Part shown: positions 16,700 through 25,172 of the stretch, in pieces
How the letters are laid out: the number at the start of each line of letters is the position of its first letter
How positions within the stretch are numbered: the stretch's first letter is position 1
From: Streptomyces spectabilis
Lineage (GTDB): Bacteria > Actinomycetota > Actinomycetes > Streptomycetales > Streptomycetaceae
NCBI RefSeq assembly: GCF_008704795.1
Contig: NZ_CP023690.1
Span: 4,908,501-4,972,500 of the forward strand
Direction: 5' to 3'
Length of the DNA stretch: 64,000 nucleotides
Position numbers and translations under genes: made by a program
The notes under the pieces: model-generated
Database searches by the model: none
Told to the model about the DNA's origin: nothing
Seen by the model: the letters and a program-made list of their open reading frames with translations, nothing else

Positions 16700-18163
16700 C
16701 TACGTCTGCGCCATGTCCACGAAGCGCGAGTAGTGGCCCTGGAAGGCGACGGTGATCGTCGCCGTGGGGCCGTTACGGTGCTTGCCGACGATGATGTCCG
16801 CCTCGCCCGCGCGCGGTGACTCCTTCTCGTACGCGTCCTCGCGGTGCAGCAGGATGACCATGTCGGCGTCCTGCTCGATGGAGCCGGATTCACGCAGGTC
16901 GGAGACCTGGGGCTTCTTGTCCGTGCGCTGCTCGGGGCCACGGTTCAGCTGCGAGAGCGCGATGACCGGGACCTCCAGCTCCTTGGCGAGCAGCTTCAGG
17001 TTTCGCGACATGTCCGAGACCTCCTGCTGGCGGCTCTCGGCGCGCTTCGAACCACCGGACTGCATCAGCTGGAGATAGTCGATGATCACGAGCTTGATGT
17101 CGCTGCGCTGCTTGAGGCGGCGGCACTTCGCACGGATCTCCATCATCGACAGGTTCGGGGAGTCGTCGATGTAGAGCGGGGCCGCCGACACCTCGGGCAT
17201 CCGCCGGGCGAGCCGGGTCCAGTCCTCGTCCGTCATCGTGCCGGACCGCATGTGGTGCAGCGCCACGCGCGCCTCCGCGGACAGCAGACGCATCGCGATC
17301 TCGTTGCGCCCCATTTCCAGGGAGAAGATCACGCTGGGCAGGTTGTGCTTGATGGAGGCGGCGCGCGCGAAGTCGAGGGCCAGCGTGGACTTACCCATGG
17401 CGGGGCGGGCCGCGATGACGATCATCTGGCCGGGGTGCAGACCGTTGGTGAGCGAGTCGAAGTCGGTGAAGCCCGTCGGCACACCCGTCATCTCGCCGCT
17501 GCGGGAGCCGATCGCCTCGATCTCGTCGAGGGCGCCCTCCATGATGTCGCCCAGCGGCAGATAGTCCTCGCTGGTGCGCTGCTCGGTGACGGCGTAGATC
17601 TCGGCCTGGGCGCTGTTGACGATCTCGTCGACGTCGCCGTCCGCCGCGTATCCCATCTGCGTGATGCGGGTGCCCGCCTCCACCAGACGGCGCAGGACCG
17701 CGCGCTCGTGCACGATCTCCGCGTAGTACTCGGCGTTCGCCGCGGTCGGGACCGTCTGGACCAGCGAGTGCAGATACGAGGGGCCGCCGACCTTGGTGAT
17801 CTCACCGCGCTTGGTGAGCTCGGCGGCGACCGTGATGGGGTCGGCCGGCTCGCCCTTGGCGTACAGATCGAGGATCGCGGTGTAGATCGTCTCGTGGGCC
17901 GGGCGGTAGAAGTCGTGGCCCTTGAGCACCTCGACGACGTCGGCGATGGCGTCCTTCGACAGGAGCATGCCGCCGAGCACGGACTGCTCCGCGTCCAGGT
18001 CCTGGGGCGGTACGCGCTCGAAGGAGGAACTGCCTCCGTCCCAGCCCCGCTCGTGCTGCTCCTCGCGGCCCCGACCGCCGTCGCGGCGCGGGCGGGATGC
18101 GGGCAGCCGGTCCCCCGGTCCGCTGTCGGCCCACGGGTCGTCCAAGGGCTCGGAAATACTCAC
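16700..18163 (-). CDS. dnaB: Replicative DNA helicase DnaB
   Basis: 487-residue hexameric 5'-3' helicase that unwinds the fork. After a ~45-residue disordered leader, the N-terminal interaction domain is at about 52-155. The RecA-like ATPase domain begins near 220: Walker A ARPAMGKST (252-260), Walker B/H3 IIDYLQL (360-366), and RESGSIEQDADMV with the DNA-loop/sensor region. No intein is present, unlike several mycobacterial DnaBs. The GTG at 18161-18163 is preceded by GGAGGAGG, which fixes the start. The upstream gap carries a DnaA-box cluster. The predicted loader DciA is encoded at 60.0 kb. Confidence 0.97.
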   Translation of the reverse strand: MSISEPLDDPWADSGPGDRLPASRPRRDGGRGREEQHERGWDGGSSSFERVPPQDLDAEQSVLGGMLLSKDAIADVVEVLKGHDFYRPAHETIYTAILDLYAKGEPADPITVAAELTKRGEITKVGGPSYLHSLVQTVPTAANAEYYAEIVHERAVLRRLVEAGTRITQMGYAADGDVDEIVNSAQAEIYAVTEQRTSEDYLPLGDIMEGALDEIEAIGSRSGEMTGVPTGFTDFDSLTNGLHPGQMIVIAARPAMGKSTLALDFARAASIKHNLPSVIFSLEMGRNEIAMRLLSAEARVALHHMRSGTMTDEDWTRLARRMPEVSAAPLYIDDSPNLSMMEIRAKCRRLKQRSDIKLVIIDYLQLMQSGGSKRAESRQQEVSDMSRNLKLLAKELEVPVIALSQLNRGPEQRTDKKPQVSDLRESGSIEQDADMVILLHREDAYEKESPRAGEADIIVGKHRNGPTATITVAFQGHYSRFVDMAQT

Positions 18164-18346
18164 CGGGCCACCTCCTCCCGTCCGCCGCGCGGACCTCGCC
18201 GTGCCCCTCTTTCCTACGGCACGACACTGACAAATAAGGGGGCCCAACTCCGGTTCTGACGCGTCGGATTTGCGTGGTTTCGCCGATGACAGGACGAGGC
18301 GGGCGCCGCACAACCGTAGGCCCGTCGGCACCGTCAGCCAATCTGG

Positions 18347-18456
18347 TTATCCACAGGCGGTGTGGATGACTGGCCCGATGCTGTGGAGAACCCCGGGAAA
18401 CCTGTGCACGGCCCGGTGGACAGCCCTGTGAACAAGCCCTCAGATGACTTTCCACA
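18347..18456. promoter_or_regulatory. DnaA-box cluster upstream of dnaB
   Basis: In the 460-bp gap 18164-18623, DnaA boxes occur at 18347-18355 (TTATCCACA), 18361-18369 (TCATCCACA, minus), 18382-18390 (TTCTCCACA, minus) and 18427-18435 (TTGTTCACA, minus), with a weaker CTTTCCACA at 18448-18456. The group lies about 38 kb from oriC, 180-290 bases upstream of dnaB and divergent to the MATE gene. Confidence 0.75.
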
Positions 18457-18623
18457 GCCGCTCTGACCTGCATCTTTACCATCCACCGGCTGTGCAGAAG
18501 AAAAACTTCCCCAGTCGGCCCAAGATCTTGTCGAACTGCGCCCGTCCGCGCGCCCACCCTCAGCTCAGGTAAGGGTCCTAAGTCAATTGCATCTCTTACC
18601 TGTGGAAGATTAGATTGGTGCTC

Positions 18624-19961
18624 ATGACACAGGCTCCCGCGGCACCCAAGGCCGCACGGCGACGACACGACCGAGAGATCGTCGCACTCGCCGTCCCCGC
18701 CTTCGGCGCACTCGTGGCCGAGCCCCTCTTCGTCATGGCCGACAGTGCCATCGTCGGCCATCTCGGCACCGCTCAGCTCGCCGGCCTCGGCATCGCCTCG
18801 GCCCTCCTGACGACCGCCGTCAGCGTCTTCGTCTTCCTCGCGTACGCCACCACCGCCGCCGTCGCCCGCCGCGTCGGCGCCGGTGACCTCCAGGCCGCCA
18901 TCCGGCAGGGCATGGACGGCATCTGGCTCGCCCTCCTGCTCGGCGCGGTCGTGATCGCCGTCGCCCTGCCCACGGCGCCCGCCCTCGTGGGCCTCTTCGG
19001 AGCCTCGGACTCGGCCACGCCGCACGCGGTCACCTATCTGAGGATCTCCGTCCTCGGCATCCCCGCGATGCTGGCCGTCCTCGCCGCCACCGGTGTCCTG
19101 CGCGGCCTTCAGGACACCAAGACCCCGCTGTATGTGGCCGTCAGCGGCTTCGTCGCCAACGGCGTGCTCAACGTGCTCCTCGTCTACGGAGCGGGCCTCG
19201 GCATCGCCGGTTCCGCCTGGGGCACCGTCCTTGCCCAGTGCGCGATGGCCGCCGTCTATCTGACCGTCGTCGTCCGCGGTGCCCGGCGCCACGGCGCCTC
19301 GCTGCGACCGGACGCCGCGGGGATCAGGGCCTGCGCCCAGGCAGGCGTCCCTCTCCTGGCGCGCACGCTCTCTCTCAAGGCGATCGTCATCATCGCCACC
19401 GCCGTGGCCGCCCGGCTCGGCGATGCCGACATAGCCGCCCACCAGATCATCCTGTCCCTGTGGAGCCTGCTGTCCTTCGCCCTCGATGCCATCGCGATCG
19501 CCGGGCAGGCCATCATCGGTCGCTATCTGGGAGCAGGTGACACCGACGGCGCCCGCGACGCCTGCCGCCGCATGGTGCAGTGGGGCTTCGCCTCGGGCGT
19601 CGTCCTCGGTCTGCTGGTCGTCCTGGCCCGGCCCGTGTTCGTCCCGCTCTTCTCCAGCGACGCCGCCGTCCAGGACGCCGCGCTGCCCGCCCTGATCGTG
19701 ATAGCCCTCGCACAGCCGATCTGCGGCATCGTCTACGTGCTCGACGGTGTCCTCATGGGCGCAGGAGACGGGCCCTATCTGGCGTGGGCCATGTTGATCA
19801 CCCTCGCGGTGTTCGCACCCGCTGCACTGCTCGTCCCCACGCTCGGCGGAGCGCTGACCGCCCTGTGGGTCGCGATGACGCTCATGATGACCGTGCGCAT
19901 GGTCACCCTGTGGCTACGCTCGCGCTCGGGTCGCTGGATCGTCACGGGGGCCACGCGCTGA
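18624..19961 (+). CDS. MATE-family efflux protein
   Basis: 445-residue protein with twelve hydrophobic segments in two similar halves, of the MATE (DinF/NorM-like) family. The start region is EIVALAVPAFGALVAEPLFVM, split as usual around the first helix; the second half opens with ACAQAGVPLLARTLSLKA. It should export cationic or organic compounds using Na+ or H+. I take the ATG at 18624; GTG at 18618 is possible. No strong RBS is visible, so the mRNA may be nearly leaderless. It is followed after 5 bases by parS and then by a bidirectional terminator. Confidence 0.92.
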   Translation: MTQAPAAPKAARRRHDREIVALAVPAFGALVAEPLFVMADSAIVGHLGTAQLAGLGIASALLTTAVSVFVFLAYATTAAVARRVGAGDLQAAIRQGMDGIWLALLLGAVVIAVALPTAPALVGLFGASDSATPHAVTYLRISVLGIPAMLAVLAATGVLRGLQDTKTPLYVAVSGFVANGVLNVLLVYGAGLGIAGSAWGTVLAQCAMAAVYLTVVVRGARRHGASLRPDAAGIRACAQAGVPLLARTLSLKAIVIIATAVAARLGDADIAAHQIILSLWSLLSFALDAIAIAGQAIIGRYLGAGDTDGARDACRRMVQWGFASGVVLGLLVVLARPVFVPLFSSDAAVQDAALPALIVIALAQPICGIVYVLDGVLMGAGDGPYLAWAMLITLAVFAPAALLVPTLGGALTALWVAMTLMMTVRMVTLWLRSRSGRWIVTGATR

Positions 19962-19966
19962 GGCGA

Positions 19967-19982
19967 TGTTTCACGTGAAACA
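19967..19982. promoter_or_regulatory. parS: parS site (perfect)
   Basis: Exact TGTTTCACGTGAAACA, five bases after the MATE stop, in the convergent gap before rplI. Confidence 0.95.
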
Positions 19983-20060
19983 CGGCCTCTGTTTGCGCAC
20001 CATTCGCTGAGCGCCGGCCGCATACCGCGCCCCCTCCACGCACGACAAGTCCACGCATGA

Positions 20061-20094
20061 CAAGAGGGCCGCACCCGTAGGTGCGGCCCTCTTG
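20061..20094. terminator. Bidirectional terminator between MATE and rplI
   Basis: 15-bp perfect stem (starting CAAGAGGGCCGCACC) with a CGTA loop. In the leftward direction it serves the rpsF-ssb-rpsR-rplI operon, ending 30 bases past rplI. Confidence 0.85.
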
Positions 20095-20123
20095 CTCAGT
20101 CCTGCGAGGCGCTAACGCGACAC

Positions 20124-20570
20124 TCAGGCAGAGATGACCTCGACGTTGACCTTCGCGGCAACCTCGGGGTGCAGACGCACGGACGTCGCGTGGGCGCCCA
20201 GCGTCTTGATCGGCGCGCCCAGCTCGACACGGCGCTTGTCGACCTTCGGGCCACCGGCAGCCTCGATCGCCGAAGCGACGTCAGCCGGGGTGACGGAGCC
20301 GAAGAGACGACCGGCGTCGCCGGAGCGAACGGCCAGACGGACCTTGACGCCCTCGAGCTGGGCCTTGATCTCGTTGGCCTGCTCGATGGTCGCGATCTCG
20401 TGGATCTTGCGGGCGCGGCGGATCTGCGCCACGTCCTTCTCGCCGCCCTTGGTCCAGCGGATCGCGAAGTTCCGCGGGATCAGGTAGTTGCGAGCGTAGC
20501 CGTCCTTGACGTCGACGACGTCGCCAGCGGCGCCGAGGCCGGAGACCTCGTGGGTGAGGATGATCTTCAT
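20124..20570 (-). CDS. rplI: 50S ribosomal protein L9
   Basis: 148-residue L9, which binds 23S rRNA at the base of the L1 stalk. The N-terminal domain carries [24 protein letters not shown], given here as [17 protein letters not shown] then [16 protein letters not shown]. It is followed by the long connecting helix and the C-terminal domain, giving full family length. It is the last gene of the leftward rpsF-ssb-rpsR-rplI operon, 18 bases after rpsR. Confidence 0.98.
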   Translation of the reverse strand: MKIILTHEVSGLGAAGDVVDVKDGYARNYLIPRNFAIRWTKGGEKDVAQIRRARKIHEIATIEQANEIKAQLEGVKVRLAVRSGDAGRLFGSVTPADVASAIEAAGGPKVDKRRVELGAPIKTLGAHATSVRLHPEVAAKVNVEVISA

Positions 20571-20588
20571 GTTTCGGTCACCCTTCCC

Positions 20589-20825
20589 TTATCGCGCGGT
20601 GGACGTGTAGGGCAGCAGCGCCATCTCACGGCTGTTCTTGACGGCCGTGGCGACGTCACGCTGGTGCTGCGTGCAGTTGCCGGTCACGCGGCGGGCACGG
20701 ATCTTGCCGCGGTCGGAAATGAACTTCCGCAGCATGTTCGTGTCCTTGTAGTCCACGTACGTGACCTTGTCCTTGCAGAATGCGCAGACCTTCTTCTTAG
20801 GCTTGCGCACAGGCGGCTTCGCCAT
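20589..20825 (-). CDS. rpsR: 30S ribosomal protein S18 (zinc-ribbon form)
   Basis: 78-residue S18, which pairs with S6 on the 30S platform. It has CAFC near the N terminus and CTQH near residue 53, i.e. the cysteine-containing (C+) form that can bind zinc. Many actinobacteria carry a second, cysteine-free S18 that is induced under zinc starvation; this is not that copy. It lies between ssb and rplI in the same operon. Confidence 0.98.
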   Translation of the reverse strand: MAKPPVRKPKKKVCAFCKDKVTYVDYKDTNMLRKFISDRGKIRARRVTGNCTQHQRDVATAVKNSREMALLPYTSTAR

Positions 20826-20897
20826 GGTGTTTCTCCTGTGTGATCAAGAAGTGTGGGTACGACCCGCCTTCTCGTCCCGGGCGCTGGGCCCTGGGTC

Positions 20898-21491
20898 CTA
20901 GAAGGGGGGTTCGTCCGAGTAGCCGCCGCCGGAGCCGCCGGAGCTTCCGCCCCAGCCGCCACCGCCGCCGCCCTGCTGGCCGCCACCGGCCGGCGCACCG
21001 GTCGCCCAGGGGTCGTCGGCGGGAGCACCGCCGCCGCCCTGCTGCTGACCGCCGCCGGAGCTTCCGCCCCAGTTGCCGCCCTGCTGGCCGCCGCCACCGC
21101 CGCCGTATCCACCCTGGCCGCCTCGACCGGTGGTCTTGGTGACCTTGGCCGTGGCGGTCTTCAGGCTGGCGCCGACTTCCTCGACGTCCAGCTCGTAGAC
21201 CGTGCGCTTGACGCCCTCACGGTCCTCGTAGGACCGCTGCTTCAGCCGGCCCTGCACGATGACGCGCATGCCTCGCTGGAGCGACTCCGCGACGTTCTCC
21301 GCCGCCTGACGCCAGACCGAGCAGGTCAGGAACAGGCCTTCGCCGTCCTTCCACTCATTGGTCTGCTTGTCGAAGATGCGGGGAGTGGACGCGACGCGGA
21401 ACTTCGCGACCGCCGCACCGGACGGGGTGAAGCGCAGCTCGGGGTCGTCGACAAGATTGCCGACGACCGTGATGACGGTCTCGCCTGCCAT
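20898..21491 (-). CDS. ssb: Single-stranded DNA-binding protein
   Basis: 197-residue SSB. The OB-fold occupies residues 1-115 ([20 protein letters not shown]). It is followed by a ~75-residue Gly/Gln-rich linker and the acidic tip ending DEPPF that recruits partner proteins. The linker DNA contains repeated GGAGCTTCCGCCCCAG segments, so recombination could vary its length. It is co-transcribed with rpsF, rpsR and rplI, the common bacterial arrangement that ties SSB supply to growth. Confidence 0.97.
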   Translation of the reverse strand: MAGETVITVVGNLVDDPELRFTPSGAAVAKFRVASTPRIFDKQTNEWKDGEGLFLTCSVWRQAAENVAESLQRGMRVIVQGRLKQRSYEDREGVKRTVYELDVEEVGASLKTATAKVTKTTGRGGQGGYGGGGGGQQGGNWGGSSGGGQQQGGGGAPADDPWATGAPAGGGQQGGGGGGWGGSSGGSGGGYSDEPPF

Positions 21492-21592
21492 TGGGGGAAC
21501 CTCTCGGCGGGTTTGCTGCTGGCTGCTGGTGCTGCTACTCGAATCCCGAGTGCCGCCGAGCCTCTCGGCTCAACGGATCTGAGCCAGGGGGC

Positions 21593-21883
21593 TCAGTGGG
21601 TCTCGGGACGGAGGACCTTGGTCCGGAGGACCGACTCGTTCAGGTTCATCTGGCGGTCGAGCTCCTTGACGACCGCAGGCTCGGCCTGCAGGTCGATGAC
21701 CGAGTAGATGCCCTCGGGCTTCTTCTTGATCTCGTACGAGAGACGACGACGGCCCCAGGTGTCGACCTTCTCGACCTTTCCGTTGCCCTCACGGACGACG
21801 GAGAGGAAGTTCTCGATCAGCGGGGAGACAGCGCGCTCCTCGAGATCGGGGTCGAGGATGACCATCACCTCGTAGTGACGCAT
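21593..21883 (-). CDS. rpsF: 30S ribosomal protein S6
   Basis: 96-residue S6, first gene of the leftward operon. The start [17 protein letters not shown] is set by an excellent AAAGGAGGT site; in-frame sequence further upstream is non-coding leader. S6 forms a heterodimer with S18, and in many bacteria the pair binds the rpsF leader to repress the operon. A structure that could hide the RBS is present here (21894-21936). Confidence 0.98.
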
Positions 21884-21893
21884 GTGGAACCCA

Positions 21894-21936
21894 CCTCCTT
21901 TGGACTCAGCGGCCACGGTCGTTCCGTGGCAGGAGG
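21894..21936 (-). promoter_or_regulatory. rpsF leader with possible RBS-sequestering fold
   Basis: On the leftward RNA, CCTCC (complement of 21932-21936) can pair with GGAGG of the rpsF ribosome binding site (complement of 21894-21901). Between them sits a small CCACGG / CCGTGG hairpin (21913-21929). This could be an autoregulatory leader, but I could not match it base by base to the known S6:S18 motif. Confidence 0.4.
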
Positions 21937-22136
21937 GTCGTGATGCGTACGCAACGGTATCGGCCGCCACTGACAATCGACCGCCCCGAGCGGAGATCCG
22001 AGGGGGAGCCGTGCCGTGTGGCTGTACCAGTCAGTGACGGATCAGTGACTGGCCTGGGCAGACACCGGTGCAGACGGTACAGACTACCCGCACCTAGGCT
22101 TCCGGTTGAAATCCGGCGGCGGGCGGGCAGAATCTG

Positions 22137-22165
22137 TACACATCGGGTGTGTATGGCGCTACGAT
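22137..22165 (+). promoter_or_regulatory. Promoter with overlapping palindrome
   Basis: A -10-like TACGAT (22160-22165) lies 17 bases after TACACA (22137-22142), which is itself half of the inverted repeat TACACA-TCGGG-TGTGTA (22137-22153). It would start the mRNA about 20 bases before the membrane protein gene. The rest of the 309-bp gap 21884-22192 holds the rpsF leader and an inverted repeat CCAGTCA / TGACTGG (22027-22052) with a TCAGTGAC direct repeat. Confidence 0.45.
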
Positions 22166-22192
22166 GCGCTGCCTTCCGCAGGAGGTGTCTCC

Positions 22193-22504
22193 ATGGCACA
22201 GACATTGCGACGTGACACCGCCGGCTCTCTCTTCGCGACCGACGGCAAGCCCCATCCCCTCCAGGACACACTGCTCGGCGTCACGCTGATCCTCGGCGCG
22301 ATCGCCTTCGTGTCCGCGATGTTCCACAACCTCCATCTGCTCAGTTCCTGGACCGGCCTGGTGGGCATCGCCACCGGCGCGTACGGGCAGTTCATCTCGG
22401 TGACGACACGGGAACGCTTCTTCCTCATCGTCGGACTCGGGGCCTGTGCGATGGGCTTCTTCCTGGGCATGGCGCACGGCGGCCTCTTCGGCGGACTCTG
22501 GTGA
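22193..22504 (+). CDS. Small conserved membrane protein of unknown function
   Basis: 103-residue protein not recognised as a named family. It has three hydrophobic segments (about residues 27-45, 52-68 and 78-100) and a short polar N terminus (MAQTLRRDTAGSLFATDG). The ATG at 22193 follows a strong GGAGGTG site, which fixes the start. It is divergent from rpsF. A palindrome overlapping its promoter suggests regulated expression. It precedes femX by 208 bases, but shared function is not implied. Confidence 0.85.
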   Translation: MAQTLRRDTAGSLFATDGKPHPLQDTLLGVTLILGAIAFVSAMFHNLHLLSSWTGLVGIATGAYGQFISVTTRERFFLIVGLGACAMGFFLGMAHGGLFGGLW

Positions 22505-22712
22505 CCGGCGACGGCCGCGGATGAGCGATCCGGGGCCGCACGGCCTTCTCCGGACCGGCCGTTGACCGATCCGCACCACCCCTGGTCAGAGACGGGCCAG
22601 GGGCGAAGGTGCGATACGCCCAGACGGGGCGCTCGCAGGGCGCAGTAGGCTTCGGCGCTAGAGCCGGAGCCCCTGTACCCATGGGGACAGACCAGCCCGA
22701 GGAGCGCCGCGA

Positions 22713-23834
22713 ATGAGCCTGACCCTGAGGACCATCAGCCGAGAGCAACATCTGGCGTACATCCAGAGCCTGCCGTCGGCGAGCCATTGCCAGGTCCCCG
22801 CATGGGCAGACGTGAAGAGTGAATGGCGTTCGGAGAACCTCGGTTGGTTCGATGACAGGACCGGTCACATGGTGGGCGCGGGCCTGGTGCTCTACCGCCA
22901 GCTGCCCAAGGTGAAGCGCTATCTCGCCTATCTCCCCGAGGGCCCGGTCATCAACTGGTACGCGCCGAACCTGGACGAGTGGCTCCAGCCGATGCTCGCG
23001 CACCTGAAGAAGCAGGGTGCCTTCTCGGTGAAGATGGGCCCGCCGGTCGTCATCCGCCGCTGGAACGCCCCCGCGATCAAGGCGGGCATCCAGAACCCCG
23101 ACGTGAAGCGTCTGCGCGACATCGAGGCCACGCACATCGAGCCGCGTGCCTTCGAAGTCTCGGACAAGCTGCGCCGCATGGGCTGGCAGCAGGGCGAGGA
23201 CGGCGGCGCCGGCTTCGGCGACGTGCAGCCCCGCTATGTGTTCCAGGTGCCGCTGGCCAACCGCTCGCTGGACGAGGTCCTCAAGAACTTCAACCAGCTG
23301 TGGCGCCGCAACATCAAGAAGGCCGAGAAGGCCGGTGTCGAGGTCGTCCAGGGCGGCTACAACGACCTTCCCGAGTGGCAGCGGCTCTACGAGATCACGG
23401 CGATCCGCGACAAGTTCCGGCCGCGGCCGCTGAGCTACTTCCAGCAGCAGTGGCGGGCCCTCAACTCCGAGGACCCCAACCGCATGCGGCTGTACTTCGC
23501 GCGGCACAACGGCGTGAACCTTTCGGCGGCGACGATGCTCGTCGTGGGCGGGCACGTCTGGTACTCCTACGGCGCGTCCGACAACATCGGCCGTGAGGTC
23601 CGGCCCTCGAACGCGATGCAGTGGCGGATGCTGCGCGACGCCTACGCCCTGGGTGCCTCGGTCTACGACCTGCGCGGCATCTCCGACTCGCTGGACGAGA
23701 CGGACCACCTCTTCGGCCTGATCCAGTTCAAGGTCGGCACCGGCGGCGAGGCCGTCGAGTACGTCGGCGAGTGGGACTTCCCGCTGAACAAGCTGCTGCA
23801 CAAGGCGCTCGACATCTACATGTCGCGTCGCTGA
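22713..23834 (+). CDS. femX: Lipid II:glycine glycyltransferase FemX
   Basis: 373-residue FemABX-family enzyme with two GNAT-like subdomains and a helical arm near residues 180-230. It should use glycyl-tRNA to add the first Gly to the lysine/DAP side chain of lipid II, forming the interpeptide bridge. In S. coelicolor the orthologue at this locus is FemX, which is essential unless VanK is expressed; that is published family knowledge, not visible here. Recognisable parts are FFQVPLANRS-type strand, LWRRNIKKAEKAGVEV and the C-terminal GGEAVEYVGEWDFPLN. The start ATG at 22713 follows GGAGCG. Confidence 0.93.
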   Translation: MSLTLRTISREQHLAYIQSLPSASHCQVPAWADVKSEWRSENLGWFDDRTGHMVGAGLVLYRQLPKVKRYLAYLPEGPVINWYAPNLDEWLQPMLAHLKKQGAFSVKMGPPVVIRRWNAPAIKAGIQNPDVKRLRDIEATHIEPRAFEVSDKLRRMGWQQGEDGGAGFGDVQPRYVFQVPLANRSLDEVLKNFNQLWRRNIKKAEKAGVEVVQGGYNDLPEWQRLYEITAIRDKFRPRPLSYFQQQWRALNSEDPNRMRLYFARHNGVNLSAATMLVVGGHVWYSYGASDNIGREVRPSNAMQWRMLRDAYALGASVYDLRGISDSLDETDHLFGLIQFKVGTGGEAVEYVGEWDFPLNKLLHKALDIYMSRR

Positions 23835-23911
23835 TCCCGCGCAGTCGACTTCCGCAATTCCTTCCATATCTCTGTTACACCGCAGCCACCAGAAAGGTTC
23901 CGGGACCAGCC

Positions 23912-24943
23912 ATGGCGCTCACGCTCTATGTCGACACCGCGCGCTGGCGGGCACACCAGAAGCACGTGCTTGACCAGTTCCCAGGCATCGTCCCGGTCTG
24001 CAAGGGCAACGGCTACGGGTTCGGCCACGAGCGCCTCGCCGAGGAAGCCACGCGATTCGGCGCCGACATCCTGGCCGTCGGCACGACCTACGAAGCCGCT
24101 CGGATCAAGGACTGGTTCGGCGGCGACCTGCTGGTCCTCACCCCGTTCAGGCGGGGCGAGGAGCCCGTGCCGCTGCCCGACCGCGTCATCCGCTCCGTGT
24201 CGTCGCTGGACGGCGTGCACGGGCTCGTGGGCGCCCGTGTCGTCATCGAGGTCATGTCCTCGATGAAGCGCCACGGCATCACCGAGCAGGACCTGCCGCA
24301 TCTGCACGCCGCCATCGAGGACGTGCGCCTCGAAGGCTTCGCGATCCACCTGCCGCTCGACCGCCCCGACGGCTCGGACGCCGTCGACGAGGTCATCGGC
24401 TGGATGGACCGGCTGCGCACGGCCCGGCTGCCGCTGCACACGATGTTCGTCAGCCACCTCAAGGCCGATGAACTCGCGCGTCTGCAGCAGCAGTTCCCGC
24501 AGACCCGCTTCCGCGCGCGGATCGGCACGCACCTGTGGCTGGGCGACCACCACGCGACCGAGTACCGGGGCTCCGTCCTGGACGTGACGCGCGTCGCCAA
24601 GGGGGACCGTTTCGGCTACCGGCAGCAGAAGGCCGCGTCCGACGGCTGGCTCGTCGTCGTCGCGGGCGGCACCTCCCACGGCGTCGGCCTGGAGGCTCCG
24701 AAGGCGCTGCACGGGATGATGCCGCGCGCGAAGGGCGTGGCCCGCGCGGGTCTCGCGACCGTGAACCGCAACCTCTCGCCGTTCGTCTGGGGTGCCAAGC
24801 AGCGCTGGTTCGCGGAACCGCCGCACATGCAGGTGTCGATCCTGTTCGTGCCGTCGGACGCCCCTGAGCCGACGGTGGGCGAGGAACTGGTGGCCCATCT
24901 GCGCCACACGACCACGCAGTTCGACCGGATCCTCGACCGCTGA
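23912..24943 (+). CDS. Alanine-racemase-like PLP protein
   Basis: 343-residue protein with the fold-type III alanine racemase N-terminal domain. PVCKGNGYGFGHERLAEEA corresponds to the PLP-lysine motif (KxxAYGHG in true Alr). The C-terminal part keeps an RIGTHLWLGD element but is divergent and shorter. It is probably not the housekeeping Alr, and its substrate is unknown. It follows femX by 77 bases on the same strand, which links it to peptidoglycan precursor metabolism. The ATG at 23912 follows a weak AGAAAGG. A strong terminator ends the unit. Confidence 0.85.
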   Translation: MALTLYVDTARWRAHQKHVLDQFPGIVPVCKGNGYGFGHERLAEEATRFGADILAVGTTYEAARIKDWFGGDLLVLTPFRRGEEPVPLPDRVIRSVSSLDGVHGLVGARVVIEVMSSMKRHGITEQDLPHLHAAIEDVRLEGFAIHLPLDRPDGSDAVDEVIGWMDRLRTARLPLHTMFVSHLKADELARLQQQFPQTRFRARIGTHLWLGDHHATEYRGSVLDVTRVAKGDRFGYRQQKAASDGWLVVVAGGTSHGVGLEAPKALHGMMPRAKGVARAGLATVNRNLSPFVWGAKQRWFAEPPHMQVSILFVPSDAPEPTVGEELVAHLRHTTTQFDRILDR

Positions 24944-24983
24944 TCCTCCGGCTCCCGCGCCCGAGGGCGCGGCTCTGAACGGC

Positions 24984-25022
24984 GAAAGGGCCGGGCGCGA
25001 GGTTGTCGCGCCCGGCCCTTTC
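24984..25022 (+). terminator. Strong terminator after the femX unit
   Basis: 17-bp perfect GC stem starting GAAAGGGCCGGGCGCGA with a 5-base loop, 40 bases past the stop. The tandem repeat array begins at its last base. Confidence 0.85.
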
Positions 25023-25133
25023 ACGTGCCGGTCAGCTGCAGCTCCCGCCCACGTGCCGGTCAGCTGTCGCTCTCGCCCAGGTGCCGGTCGGCTACAGCTC
25101 TTGCTCACGTACCGGTCGGCTACAGCTCCCGGC
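25022..25133. repeat. Four 28-bp tandem repeats
   Basis: Four head-to-tail 28-bp units at 25022-25049, 25050-25077, 25078-25105 and 25106-25133. Each starts CACGTGCCGGTC (or one or two changes) and contains CAGCTGCAGCTC or GGCTACAGCTC. The unit length is not a multiple of three and the array lies between the ends of convergent genes, so it is non-coding. Confidence 0.85.
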
Positions 25134-25172
25134 CGCTCCGGCCCACCGCCATCCGGGGCTCATCGCGTTCGC

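Noticed and set aside
16844..18259. 471-codon plus-strand frame antisense to dnaB
   Set aside because: Shadow of dnaB; His/Asp/Gly-rich with no recognisable domain.
25022..25133. CRISPR array
   Set aside because: The 28-bp units are directly adjacent without spacers, and no cas gene is present.
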